Assembly: GCA_947069175.1 (NCBI GenBank)
Contig: CAMTDV010000030.1
Coordinates: 101,332,411 to 101,396,410, forward strand
Origin: Scalesia atractyloides
Taxonomy: Eukaryota > Streptophyta > Magnoliopsida > Asterales > Asteraceae
Length of the DNA: 64,000 bases
Direction: 5' to 3'
A model generated the notes under the pieces. That model was not told where the DNA came from, did not search any database, and worked only from the letters and a program-made list of their open reading frames with translations. Positions 33,594 through 45,080 of the stretch are shown piece after piece. The translations under genes were made by a program, and so were the position numbers. The first letter of the stretch is position 1. Every line of letters begins with the position of its first letter.

Positions 33594-34574
33594 TGAAGTG
33601 TAACATCCGTCAAAAACGGATTTACCAAACCCGCTCCGTTTAGCAACCGAACAGTCAGTTAAAATGTTAGTTGCGAATTAAATGCCAAAATAATTTTTAA
33701 CGATACGTAATCAATTATTATGCAGGGATATATAATTAGTTTTTGAAAAACTGTCAAAAATAACAAAATAAAAATGTTTTACTCATGCCGGGTTTCGAAC
33801 TCGGGTCTGTACCGTTCAAACCAACAGCTTATCACCTAGCCGAACAACCGCTCCGCCATTTTGTTTTTCTGTTAATAAAAGGAAACATTTAATTGAAATA
33901 TTCAAGTTCCGAAGTTGAATTCAATCAATTTTTTCCGCCCAATTAGCAGTCGTCGGAAATCCCGACGACTTCGCCGTTTAATTACGTTTTCGCCCAATTT
34001 AACCGATGACTTAACTATTACGACGGTTATAACCGACATATGAACCCGCGACATCAGCTGTAACCGCCGGAGAACGGCTGACTTCGAATTGAGACCGAAT
34101 TCAGACCCCATTCATCTCAATACTACCCTATAAATACACCCACAACTCGCCAGAAACCTTTCACACTCAATCGCACCTTTTCTCAGCGAAAAATCACTCG
34201 CCGGAAATATTGGATACATCGCCGGAAAACCGTATCATTAGTCTCCGAGCTTTACTGAACCCCCTAAACTCTTACCGAAATCACCCACACCCTTTGCAAG
34301 CCTTCGGAAGACTCTCTGCTGCAAGAGACTCGTCGCCGGAAGAACTTGCTGCCACCGGAGTTCTGCCGGAAAACAGAGGAGAAACAGCCGGTACTTTTCA
34401 CGCCTATATTCCTTTCTTTTTACTTTCATCTCGACTGTAATTGATCATTCAACGCTAAAGAAACTTGAATCAACATTTCGAACCAGTCAGTCGCCACTTC
34501 CGGTTAAAACCAGTGAAGAAGACGACGTTTCAGTAATGGTTAAGTATAATTAAAATCAAGATAATTACCGGGTT

Positions 34575-34985
34575 AGACACACAGTCCAGCGGTGGACTGT
34601 GTGCACTTTTAACGCTAAGGTCACGAGTTCGAGTATTGTCCCTCACACGCTGCCTTGATAAAAATTCTTTTTTTCAGCAAACTGAACCGGGTTGATTTAA
34701 GTATATGTTAAGTATATTGATAACCGAGTTTATAACCAAGTGAGACACACAGTCCAGCGGTGGAGTGTGTGTCCGCTAACCCACAGGTCCCGGGTTCGAG
34801 ACCTGTGGAGCGCACCGGTTCGCTAGATTTAATTCATTTTTAAAATAAAGTGATTTCTGTTTAATTCTAATTAATGTGTATATGTAATTAAAATCGGATA
34901 TATGACGGGTTAGACACGTAGCTCAGTTGGTAGAGCTGCGTGCACGCGTACGAGAGGTCTCGGGTTCGAGCCTCACCCAGCGCAC
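34575..34985 (+). ncRNA. tRNA-like modules, sense orientation, in G2 LTR 1
   Basis: Three modules about 170 bp apart. The first and second carry the CACACAGTCC/GGACTGTGTG hairpin (one mismatch in the second: GGAGTGTGTG) and B-box sequences GAGTTCGAG and GGGTTCGAGACC. The third is the closest to a tRNA. TTTTTTT occurs at about 34668-34674 after the first and TTTTT at about 34835-34839 after the second, possible Pol III stops. Equivalent modules are in LTR 2 (offset 5739) and LTR 3 (offset about 11485). Confidence 0.58.
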
Positions 34986-35477
34986 AATAATATGCCTTCC
35001 GAACCGGTCAACGTTAGTCAAAGTCAATAGGTCAAAGTCAACTGTAGCAAAAATAAAATATTTTTTTTTATTATTTTTATTTAATTATTTTAATTAAAAA
35101 TCAATTAAAAATACTTAAAAATAACATTTTTAAGGTTAGAAAATAGCCTCAAACTCACAAAAATACACCCAACAATCCTACTAAAATAGATTAATAAAAT
35201 CCGTTTACTTACCAAACCATAATGCGATTTATCTAGGTTAATTTCACTCGTGGTTAACACCATTTCGCGTGCATTCAACCTCATCAACCGAACGCACCCA
35301 ATGTGAGTGAATTCTTACAAAACTCCCCTTTTTATTCATGTTTGGGGTGTATCATGTGTCGTTTAAACTAATTCTCTTATGCAAATTTGTGCTATACCAT
35401 TATATGAACTAAACTAGAATGTAACTATTATTGGTTGTGATGTATTACATATTGTCAAAGTTGTATGCAAATTATTT

Positions 35478-35850
35478 AGGCCCATCAGTTCCTCGTGGGA
35501 GACGAGAACAACGCGTGCCTTAAAACTCATACATTAGGCCCATCAGTTCGTAAGAACAACGCGTGCCTCAAAACTCATTTATTAGGCCCATCAGTTCCTC
35601 GTGGGAGACGAGAACAACGCGTGCCTCAAAACTCATACATTAGGCCCATCAGTTCGTAAGAACAACGCGTGCCTCAAAACTCATTCATTAGGCCCATCAG
35701 TTCCTCGTGGGAGACGAGAACAACGCGTGCCTCAAAACTCATACATTAGGCCCATCAGTTCGTAAGAACAACGCGTGCCTCAAAACTCATTCATTAGGCC
35801 CATCAGTTCCTCGTGGGAGACGAGTCGAACAACGCGTGCCTCAAAACAAT
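35478..35850 (+). repeat. Alternating long/short tandem repeats in the G2 LTR
   Basis: Seven units begin AGGCCCATCAGTTC and contain AACAACGCGTGCCT. They alternate between a long form, which includes the hairpin CTCGTGGGAGACGAG, and a short form in which that hairpin is replaced by GTAAG. The order is L-S-L-S-L-S-L. The same arrays are at about 41217-41589 and 46961-47335. G1 has only two such units. Confidence 0.8.
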
Positions 35851-36247
35851 CATTTGGTGTTTGTGTGTTCAATATTCAATATTATGTGTTGTGTGAATAA
35901 ATTTACATCTACATTTACTCATATGTGGTATGCACATTATTTATAATCAATTGGATAAACTTGTTCAACTGTTTTTCCATAGGATTCACTCGCCAACATT
36001 ATGTTGATCCAAAAACCTTTTTACACATGATACAGGTGGACAGGTTGAAGCAAGGAAAACATAGGATATGCCTTAGAAGAGAACCAAGAAGCTTAGACTG
36101 ATAGTTAGAACATGTTGTATCATTTATTGTAAATTTCCATTAAATTGTATTAATGAATATGAAACATATAATAAATGTCATGAGCTTTGATGATAACCCA
36201 ATTATGCCCCGATCACCTTTTCCGCTGCGGGTCGGGGTGTGACAGAT

Positions 36248-36259
36248 TGGTATCAGAGC
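36248..36259 (+). other. G2 primer-binding site, first internal region
   Basis: TGGTATCAGAGC, three bases after the LTR, complementary to initiator Met-tRNA. The second copy is at 41987-41998. Confidence 0.9.
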
Positions 36260-37011
36260 CATGACTATAGGGATATAGGATAGGTTATTAGACCCTTAGA
36301 GCCTATACTATAGTCTACCTAAATTTTAATTGATTAGGTGGTTACATACAAACTTGTGATATTTATTTGTTTCATATTACAGTCAAACATACATGCTTAT
36401 ATACATATTTGTTATACATATATCAATGTTCATATATTCAATTCATTTTCATACTCTCATTATTCAAGGATTTTGTTGCAATTTTCAAATCCCATCAAAG
36501 TAAGTTCTGCGACGGCATGTAGTAACCGGAAGGGTACAAGTACCGGTAGTCGGGACGTCCTGTCTAGGTTGGCATTCGTATAAATCCAAAATAACGGACC
36601 AGTTTGCCTACCTGGGGACTAACGATGAGAGTACGACGGACCTATTAGGCCAAAGCATGCCACACCAAACGTCGTTCGAACTAACCTCACTTTGAGATGT
36701 CACCGTGTCCATGCCGGGGCACATTCCGAATATCATACGTTACATATTTCTCGATTTTCTCCGGGTCTTAGTGTACGTAACCAGGCTAACACATGCGAAC
36801 CATATGAAAAACCCGGTAATCATGGGGGCCCACGTGATTACGAAGGTGAAGTATGGCGGCATGCAAGGCCCAAATACGAGCAAAGCCCAAGACATCCTAT
36901 GGATGTAGTAGATTTATTTTTCTATATTTATTTTATGAACGTTCATTCCCCAAACACGACCCACGATCCCAAAGGCATCCAACTCATACTCTTGACATGT
37001 ATTCCTTGTAG

Positions 37012-37965
37012 ATGTCTTCTAACCTCGCCCGTAGGAAGATGAGAGCAGGAAAAGCCCGTGAACGCATGGCTACCCAAATCGCTCAGCAAATGGCGACCGT
37101 AATACCAAACATCGTAGTTCAAGTTCAACAAGCCCTTACCGCTAATTCCGTTAACCCAACCCAACAAGAGATTTATTGAGTTAAATCAAATGGTTCCCAA
37201 CTTGTTCACTCCCCTCTACCGTTTGATCGAGCACTACATTCGTGGCCTTCCATCAAAGATTCAAGACCCTGTAATAAGTACCTCGCCTGCAACTTTGGAA
37301 GCAGCAATGGAGCTAGCAACCGCGCTCACTGAGAACCGAATCCGAAACAAAGATTTCAAAGAGGAGAAGAAGAAGGATAAAGCATCAACCGAAACCTCAA
37401 ACTCCACCCGAACCGAATCCTCCACACCACCTATTCTTAAGAAAAACGAGATGGGCAAATTTTCGTCGTCACCCAACGCAACCAACCAGCTTCACAAGTT
37501 GTACCTCCTCAAACTATCCCAAACGCTCAAATAGCACCCAACTCAACTTACCCAAACAAGAAGCCTTACATTAGACCTCACCCTCAATGCAACACCTGTT
37601 TCTATCACCATCCATCTACCTTACCCAGTCGACTATGTGCGAATTGTGGACGCTACGGTCATTTGAGCAAAGTTTGCCGCACCGCTCAAAACCAAACCTC
37701 AACCCCTACTCAACCCATGATCCAAACATATCAACAACCTCAATACCCCATGTACCCATATGTTCGAGCTTGTTTCAATTGTGGCGACCCTACCCATTTT
37801 AGAAACACGTGCCCTCGTTTGGTTAACATCATAAACGCCCAAGCTCAAGCAAACCAATTAACCAAGCAAACCCAGCTCCACGCCAGCAAGAGGAAGAGTT
37901 TATAATATCAACGCCAATCCTGTTGAAGATATTAACGGTCCAAACCAACCACTTAACTAGTCTTC
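37012..37965 (+). pseudogene. G2 gag, first copy, deleted and frame-shifted
   Basis: The ATG at 37012 is followed by the same basic N-terminus as G1 Gag. The central capsid-domain sequence is missing: codons for NPTQQ run straight into sequence equivalent to RFIELNQMVP, and the frame changes so that a stop follows at 37177. The C-terminal half is readable from 37190 (MVPNLFTPLYRLIEHYIRG...). Two further small deletions relative to the second copy (near 37440 and 37852) shift the frame again. The CCHC knuckles (CFNCGDPTHFRNTC) remain visible in one frame at about 37771-37815. No pol follows. Confidence 0.85.
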
Positions 37966-39337
37966 TCTCACCAAGAATCAAGATTCAACTCCAATCACTT
38001 AGTTTTTATGTTTTTTTTTCTTTATGTTATCTCAATTTTCACGTATCTCAATTGGAATTTTATCCAAGAATTTTAATGCAAATTACTAGTTCAGTTTGTT
38101 TTATACTCATTGATTTAATATCTATATCATCATACTTCACGACATATCTCAGTTTCATCATTTAAAGAAGTTGAGTTGTGCCTCACTTCTACATAGACTA
38201 ACCTCTCCATCATATTAAACGAGAGAGGTTTTGTCAAACACGGATACTATCAGAATTAAGACTCAAGCGCTGGTTGTTGTGTTATTTATGTTGTAGAGTC
38301 GCATAGAACTAATCATAACTTGCGGATAAAGTCAATGAGAATTTGACAAGAATATGGTGGATACGCCGCTGGTACTTCCTATATATAAGTATTCTTGTCA
38401 AATGATCGGAGGCATTATCAGGCGGTTATGAGAGGTTCCATGCATAGGTTGTTTGTGTGATTAAGTTATTCATTTTCAGTACATGCAATAAGCTCGGCTC
38501 CGTTTGATTGAGCCTTGAGCACATAGACAATTTCATTTTCAATACATTCAATACGTTCGGCTCCGTTTGATTGAGCCTTGAACGCACAGACATTTCAATT
38601 TCAGTACATACAATACGATCGGCTCCGTTTGATTGAGCCTTGATCGCACAGATATATTTCATTTCAGTATTTTTATGTTTGATGTATTGGTTGTAGAGTT
38701 ATAGGACTAATCATAATTCACTGATAAAACCAATGAAAATTTGACAAGAATATAGTGGATACGCCGCTGGTACTTCCTATATATAAGTATTCTTGCCAAA
38801 GGATCAGAGGCGTTATCAGGCGGTTATGAGAAGTTCCATGTAGGATTTAGTATTGCCTTGGTTGAAATTTGTGTTACATTTATATCATCTCACTATTTAA
38901 AGAAATTGGATTGTGATCCATTTCTACATAGACTAACCTCTCCATCATAACAAACGAGAGAGGAACTGTCACCATTCAAACATATATACTATCAGAATGT
39001 GGATTCAATTATTAGTTGTTGTGTTTTTGTGTAGATTGTAGTATTAGAAGTTTTGCCTTAGGATATAACCATACTTTTCCAAACATATCTAAACTCTTAT
39101 ACACGATATCATTTTAGCGAATCATTCCTGCTTAACAATACTTATACAGTAGGCAACAAAAAGCGATTCCTGTATTAGGATACTTAACCTTTACAAGGAA
39201 CGTTACCAGCCTCAAACAAAAACTTAAACCCTTATTTTCTTCTAAACATGTAACTGTCAAACTCAACACCATCATTCTTTTAGTCAATTATATCCCTATT
39301 TAAATTTCGGGACGAAATTTCTAAAAAGCAGGGATAC
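37966..39337 (+). repeat. G2 internal region 3' of gag, first copy
   Basis: Non-coding. It includes the CGCCGCTGGTACTTCC and GATTGAGCCTTGA repeats shared with G1. The purine-rich AAAAAGCAGGGAT just before 39338 is the polypurine tract. Confidence 0.6.
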
Positions 39338-41983
39338 TGTAACATCCGTAAAAAACGGATTTACCAAACCCGCTCCGTTTAGCAACCGAACAGTCAGTTA
39401 AAATTTTAGTTGCGAATTAAATGCCCAAAATAATTTTTAACGATACGTAATCAATTATTATGCAGGGATATATAATTAGTTTTTGAAAAACTGTCAAAAA
39501 TAACAAAATAAAAATGTTTTACTCATGCCGGGTTTCGAACTCGGGTCTGTACCGGTTCAAACCAACAGCTTATCACCTAGCCGAACAACCGCTCCGCCAC
39601 TTTGTTTTTCTGTTAATAAAAGGAAACATTTAATTGAAATATTCAAGTTCCGAAGTTGAATTCAATCAATTTTTCCGCCCAATTAGCAGTCGTCGAAATC
39701 CCGACGACTTCGCCGTTTAATTACGTTTTCGCCCAATTTAACCGATGACTTAACTATTACGACGGTTATAACCGACATATGAACCCGCGACATCAGCTGT
39801 AACCGCCGAGAACGGCTGACTTCGAATTGAGACCGAATTCAGACCCCATTCATCTCAATACTACCCTATAAATACACCCACAACTCGCCAGAAACCTTTC
39901 ACACTCAAATCGCACCTTTTCTCGGCGAAAAATCACTCGCCGGAAATATTGGATACATCGCCGGAAAACCGTATCATTAGTCTCCGAGCTTTACTGAACC
40001 CCCTAAACTCTTACCGAAATCACCCACACCCTTTGCAAGCCTTCGGAAGACTCTCTGCTGCAAGAGACTCGTCGCCGGAAGAACTTGCTGCCACCGGAGT
40101 TCTGCCGGAAAACAGAGGAGAAACAGCCGGTACTTTTCACGCCTATATTCCTTTCTTTTTACTTTCATCTCGACTGTAATTGATCATTCAACGCTAAAGA
40201 AACTTGAATCAACATTTCGAACCAGTCAGTCGCCACTTCCGGTTAAAACCAGTGAAGAAGACGACGTTTCAGTAATGGTTAAGTATAATTAAAATCAAGA
40301 TAATTACCGGGTTAGACACACAGTCCAGCGGTGGACTGTGTGCACTTTTAACGCTAAGGTCACGAGTTCGAGTATTGTCCCTCACACGCTGCCTTGATAA
40401 AAATTCTTTTTTTCAGCAAACTGAACCGGGTTGATTTAAGTATATGTTAAGTATATTGATAACCGAGTTTATAACCAAGTGAGACACACAGTCCAGCGGT
40501 GGAGTGTGTGTCCGCTAACCCACAGGTCCCGGGTTCGAGACCTGTGGAGCGCACCGGTTCGCTAGATTTAATTCATTTTTAAAATAAAGTGATTTCTGTT
40601 TAATTCTAATTAATGTATATATGTAATTAAAATCGGATATATGACGGGTTAGACACGTAGCTCAGTTGGTAGAGCTGCGTGCACGCGTACGAGAGGTCTC
40701 GGGTTCGAGCCTCACCCAGCGCACAATAATATGCCTTCCGAACCGGTCAACGTTTGTCAAAGTCAATAGGTCAAAGTCAACTGTAGCAAAAATAAAATAT
40801 TTTTTTTTATTATTTTTATTTAATTATTTTAATTAAAAATCAATTAAAAATACTTAAAAATAACATTTTTAAGGTTAGAAAATAGCCTCAAACTCACAAA
40901 AATACACCCAACAATCCTACTAAAATAGATTAATAAAATCCGTTTACTTACCAAACCATAATGCGATTTATCTAGGTTAATTTCACTCGTGGTTAACACC
41001 ATTTCGCGTGCATTCAACCTCATCAACCGAACGCACCCAATGTGAGTGAATTCTTACAAAACTCCCCTTTTTATTCATGTTTGGGGTGTATCATGTGTCG
41101 TTTAAACTAATTCTCTTATGCAAATTTGTGCTATACCATTATATGAACTAAACTAGAATGTAACTATTATTGGTTGTGATGTATTACATATTGTCAAAGT
41201 TGTATGCAAATTATTTAGGCCCATCAGTTCCTCGTGGGAGACGAGAACAACGCGTGCCTTAAAACTCATACATTAGGCCCATCAGTTCGTAAGAACAACG
41301 CGTGCCTCAAAACTCATTTATTAGGCCCATCAGTTCCTCGTGGGAGACGAGAACAACGCGTGCCTCAAAACTCATACATTAGGCCCATCAGTTCGTAAGA
41401 ACAACGCGTGCCTCAAAACTCATTCATTAGGCCCATCAGTTCCTCGTGGGAGACGAGAACAACGCGTGCCTCAAAACTCATACATTAGGCCCATCAGTTC
41501 GTAAGAACAACGCGTGCCTCAAAACTCATTCATTAGGCCCATCAGTTCCTCGTGGGAGACGAGTCGAACAACGCGTGCCTCAAAACAATCATTTGGTGTT
41601 TGTGTGTTCAATATTCAATATTATGTGTTGTGTGAATAAATTTACATCTACATTTACTCATATGTGGTATGCACATTATTTATAATCAATTGGATAAACT
41701 TGTTCAACTGTTTTTCCATAGGATTCACTCGCCAACATTATGTTGATCCAAAAACCTTTTTACACATGATACAGGTGGACAGGTTGAAGCAAGGAAAACA
41801 TAGGATATGCCTTAGAAGAGAACCAAGAAGCTTAGACTGATAGTTAGAACATGTTGTATCATTTATTGTAAATTTCCATTAAATTGTATTAATGAATATG
41901 AAACATATAATAAATGTCATGAGCTTTGATGATAACCCAATTATGCCCCGATCACCTTTTCCGCTGCGGGTCGGGGTGTGACA
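39338..41983 (+). repeat. G2 middle LTR
   Basis: 2646 bp, almost identical to the first LTR. It is preceded by a polypurine tract and followed by a primer-binding site, so it serves as 3' LTR of one unit and 5' LTR of the next. TATAAATA is at 39867-39874. tRNA-like modules are at about 40314-40387, 40481-40555 and 40651-40724 (plus) and about 39525-39600 (minus). Confidence 0.92.
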
Positions 41984-42750
41984 GATTGGTATCAGAGCCA
42001 TGACTATAGGGATATAGGATAGGTTATTAGACCCTTAGAGCCTATACTATAGTCTACCTAAATTTTAATTGATTAGGTGGTTACATACAAACTTGTGATA
42101 TTTATTTGTTTCATATTACAGTCAAACATACATGCTTATATACATATTTGTTATACATATATCAATGTTCATATATTCAATTCATTTTCATACTCTCATT
42201 ATTCAAGGATTTTGTTGCAATTTTCAAATCCCATCAAAGTAAGTTCTGCGACGGCATGTAGTAACCGGAAGGGTACAAGTACCGGTAGTCGGGACGTCCT
42301 GTCTAGGTTGGCATTCGTATAAATCCAAAATAACGGACCAGTTTGCCTACCTGGGGACTAACGATGAGAGTACGACGGACCTATTAGGCCAAAGCATGCC
42401 ACACCAAACGTCGTTCGAACTAACCTCACTTTGAGATGTCACCGTGTCCATGCCGGGGCACATTCCGAATATCATACGTTACATATTTCTCGATTTTCTC
42501 CGGGTCTTAGTGTACGTAACCAGGCTAACACATGCGAACCATATGAAAAACCCGGTAATCATGGGGGCCCACGTGATTACGAAGGTGAAGTATGGCGGCA
42601 TGCAAGGCCCAAATACGAGCAAAGCCCAAGACATCCTATGGATGTAGTAGATTTATTTTTCTATATTTATTTTATGAACGTTCATTCCCCAAACACGACC
42701 CACGATCCCAAAGGCATCCAACTCATACTCTTGACATGTATTCCTTGTAG

Positions 42751-43702
42751 ATGTCTTCTAACCTCGCCCGTAGGAAGATGAGAGCAGGAAAAGCCCGTGA
42801 ACGCATGGCTACCCAAATCGCTCAGCAAATGGCGACCGTAATACCAAACATCGTAGTTCAAGTTCAACAAGCCCTTACCGCTAATTCCGTTAACCCAACC
42901 CAACAAGAGATTTATTGAGTTAAATCAAATGGTTCCCAACTTGTTCACTCCCCTCTACCGTTTGATCGAGCACTACATTCGTGGCCTTCCATCAAAGATT
43001 CAAGACCCTGTAATAAGTACCTCGCCTGCAACTTTGGAAGCAGCAATGGAGCTAGCAACCGCGCTCACTGAGAACCGAATCCGAAACAAAGATTTCAAAG
43101 AGGAGAAGAAGAAGGATAAAGCATCAACCGAAACCTCAAACTCCACCCGAACCGAATCCTCCACACCACCTATTCTTAAGAGAAAACGAGATGGGCAAAT
43201 TTTCGTCGTCACCCAACGCAACCAACCAGCTTCACAAGTTGTACCTCCTCAAACTATCCCAAACGCTCAAATAGCACCCAACTCAACTTACCCAAACAAG
43301 AAGCCTTACATTAGACCTCACCCTCAATGCAACACCTGTTTCTATCACCATCCATCTACCTTACCCAGTCGACTATGTGCGAATTGTGGACGCTACGGTC
43401 ATTTGAGCAAAGTTTGCCGCACCGCTCAAAACCAAACCTCAACCCCTACTCAACCCATGATCCAAACATATCAACAACCTCAATACCCCATGTACCCATA
43501 TGTTCGAGCTTGTTTCAATTGTGGCGACCCTACCCATTTTAGAAACACGTGCCCTCGTTTGGTTAACATCATAAACGCCCAAGCTCAAGCAAACCCAATT
43601 AACCAAGCAAACCCAGCTCCACCGCCAGCAAGAGGAAGAGTTTATAATATCAACGCCAATCCTGTTGAAGATATTAACGGTCCAAACCAACCACTTAACT
43701 AG
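42751..43702 (+). pseudogene. G2 gag, second copy, with the same central deletion
   Basis: It has the same N-terminus and the same deletion junction as the first copy, with a stop at 42916. From 42929 an uninterrupted frame of 257 codons encodes the C-terminal half: YIRGLPSKIQ, a charged linker, CANCGRYGHLSKVC and CFNCGDPTHFRNTC, ending at 43702. The capsid core is absent, so a functional Gag is unlikely even if this ORF is translated. Confidence 0.85.
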
Positions 43703-45080
43703 TCTTCTCTCACCAAGAATCAAGATTCAACTCCAATCACTTAGTTTTTATGTTTTTTTTTCTTTATGTTATCTCAATTTTCACGTATCTCAATTGGAAT
43801 TTTATCCAAGAATTTTAATGCAAATTACTAGTTCAGTTTGTTTTATACTCATTGATTTAATATCTATATCATCATACTTCACGACATATCTCAGTTTCAT
43901 CATTTAAAGAAGTTGAGTTGTGCCTCACTTCTACATAGACTAACCTCTCCATCATATTAAACGAGAGAGGTTTTGTCAAACACGGATACTATCAGAATTA
44001 AGACTCAAGCGCTGGTTGTTGTGTTATTTATGTTGTAGAGTCGCATAGAACTAATCATAACTTGCGGATAAAGTCAATGAGAATTTGACAAGAATATGGT
44101 GGATACGCCGCTGGTACTTCCTATATATAAGTAATTCTTGTCAAATGATCGGAGGCATTATCAGGCGGTTATGAGAGGTTCCATGCATAGGTTGTTTGTG
44201 TGATTAAGTTATTCATTTTCAGTACATGCAATAAGCTCGGCTCCGTTTGATTGAGCCTTGAGCACATAGACAATTTCATTTTCAATACATTCAATACGTT
44301 CGGCTCCGTTTGATTGAGCCTTGAACGCACAGACATTTCAATTTCAGTACATACAATACGATCGGCTCCGTTTGATTGAGCCTTGATCGCACAGATATAT
44401 TTCATTTCAGTATTTTTATGTTTGATGTATTGGTTGTAGAGTTATAGGACTAATCATAATTCACTGATAAAACCAATGAAAATTTGACAAGAATATAGTG
44501 GATACGCCGCTGGTACTTCCTATATATAAGTATTCTTGCCAAAGGATCAGAGGCGTTATCAGGCGGTTATGAGAAGTTCCATGTAGGATTTAGTATTGCC
44601 TTGGTTGAAATTTGTGTTACATTTATATCATCTCACTATTTAAAGAAATTGGATTGTGATCCATTTCTACATAGACTAACCTCTCCATCATAACAAACGA
44701 GAGAGGAACTGTCACCATTCAAACATATATACTATCAGAATGTGGATTCAATTATTAGTTGTTGTGTTTTTGTGTAGATTGTAGTATTAGAAGTTTTGCC
44801 TTAGGATATAACCATACTTTTCCAAACATATCTAAACTCTTATACACGATATCATTTTAGCGAATCATTCCTGCTTAACAATACTTATACAGTAGGCAAC
44901 AAAAAGCGATTCCTGTATTAGGATACTTAACCTTTACAAGGAACGTTACCAGCCTCAAACAAAAACTTAAACCCTTATTTTCTTCTAAACATGTAACTGT
45001 CAAACTCAACACCATCATTCTTTTAGTCAATTATATCCCTATTTAAATTTCGGGACGAAATTTCTAAAAAGCAGGGATAC
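43703..45080 (+). repeat. G2 internal region 3' of gag, second copy
   Basis: Matches 37966-39337 nearly base for base, with the polypurine tract at its end. Confidence 0.6.

Larger units (their letters stand above)
33599..36244 (+). repeat. G2 first LTR with four tRNA-like modules
   Basis: 2646 bp, from TGTAACATCC to GTGTGACA. The TATA-like TATAAATA is at 34129-34136. The tRNA-like modules are at 33785-33860 (minus) and 34575-34648, 34742-34816 and 34912-34985 (plus). The last has TAGCTCAGTTGG and GGTTCGAGCC. A tandem array lies at 35478-35850. Confidence 0.92.

Noticed and set aside
33902..34111. Host gene on the minus strand within the G2 LTR
   Set aside because: The frame is inside the LTR, changes between LTR copies through small indels, and has no known domain.
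34210..34440. 76-codon frame repeated in all three G2 LTRs
   Set aside because: Same reason: LTR leader sequence, not present as an intact frame in G1.
35478..35850. CRISPR-like array
   Set aside because: Units are contiguous tandem repeats without unique spacers, in a plant LTR.
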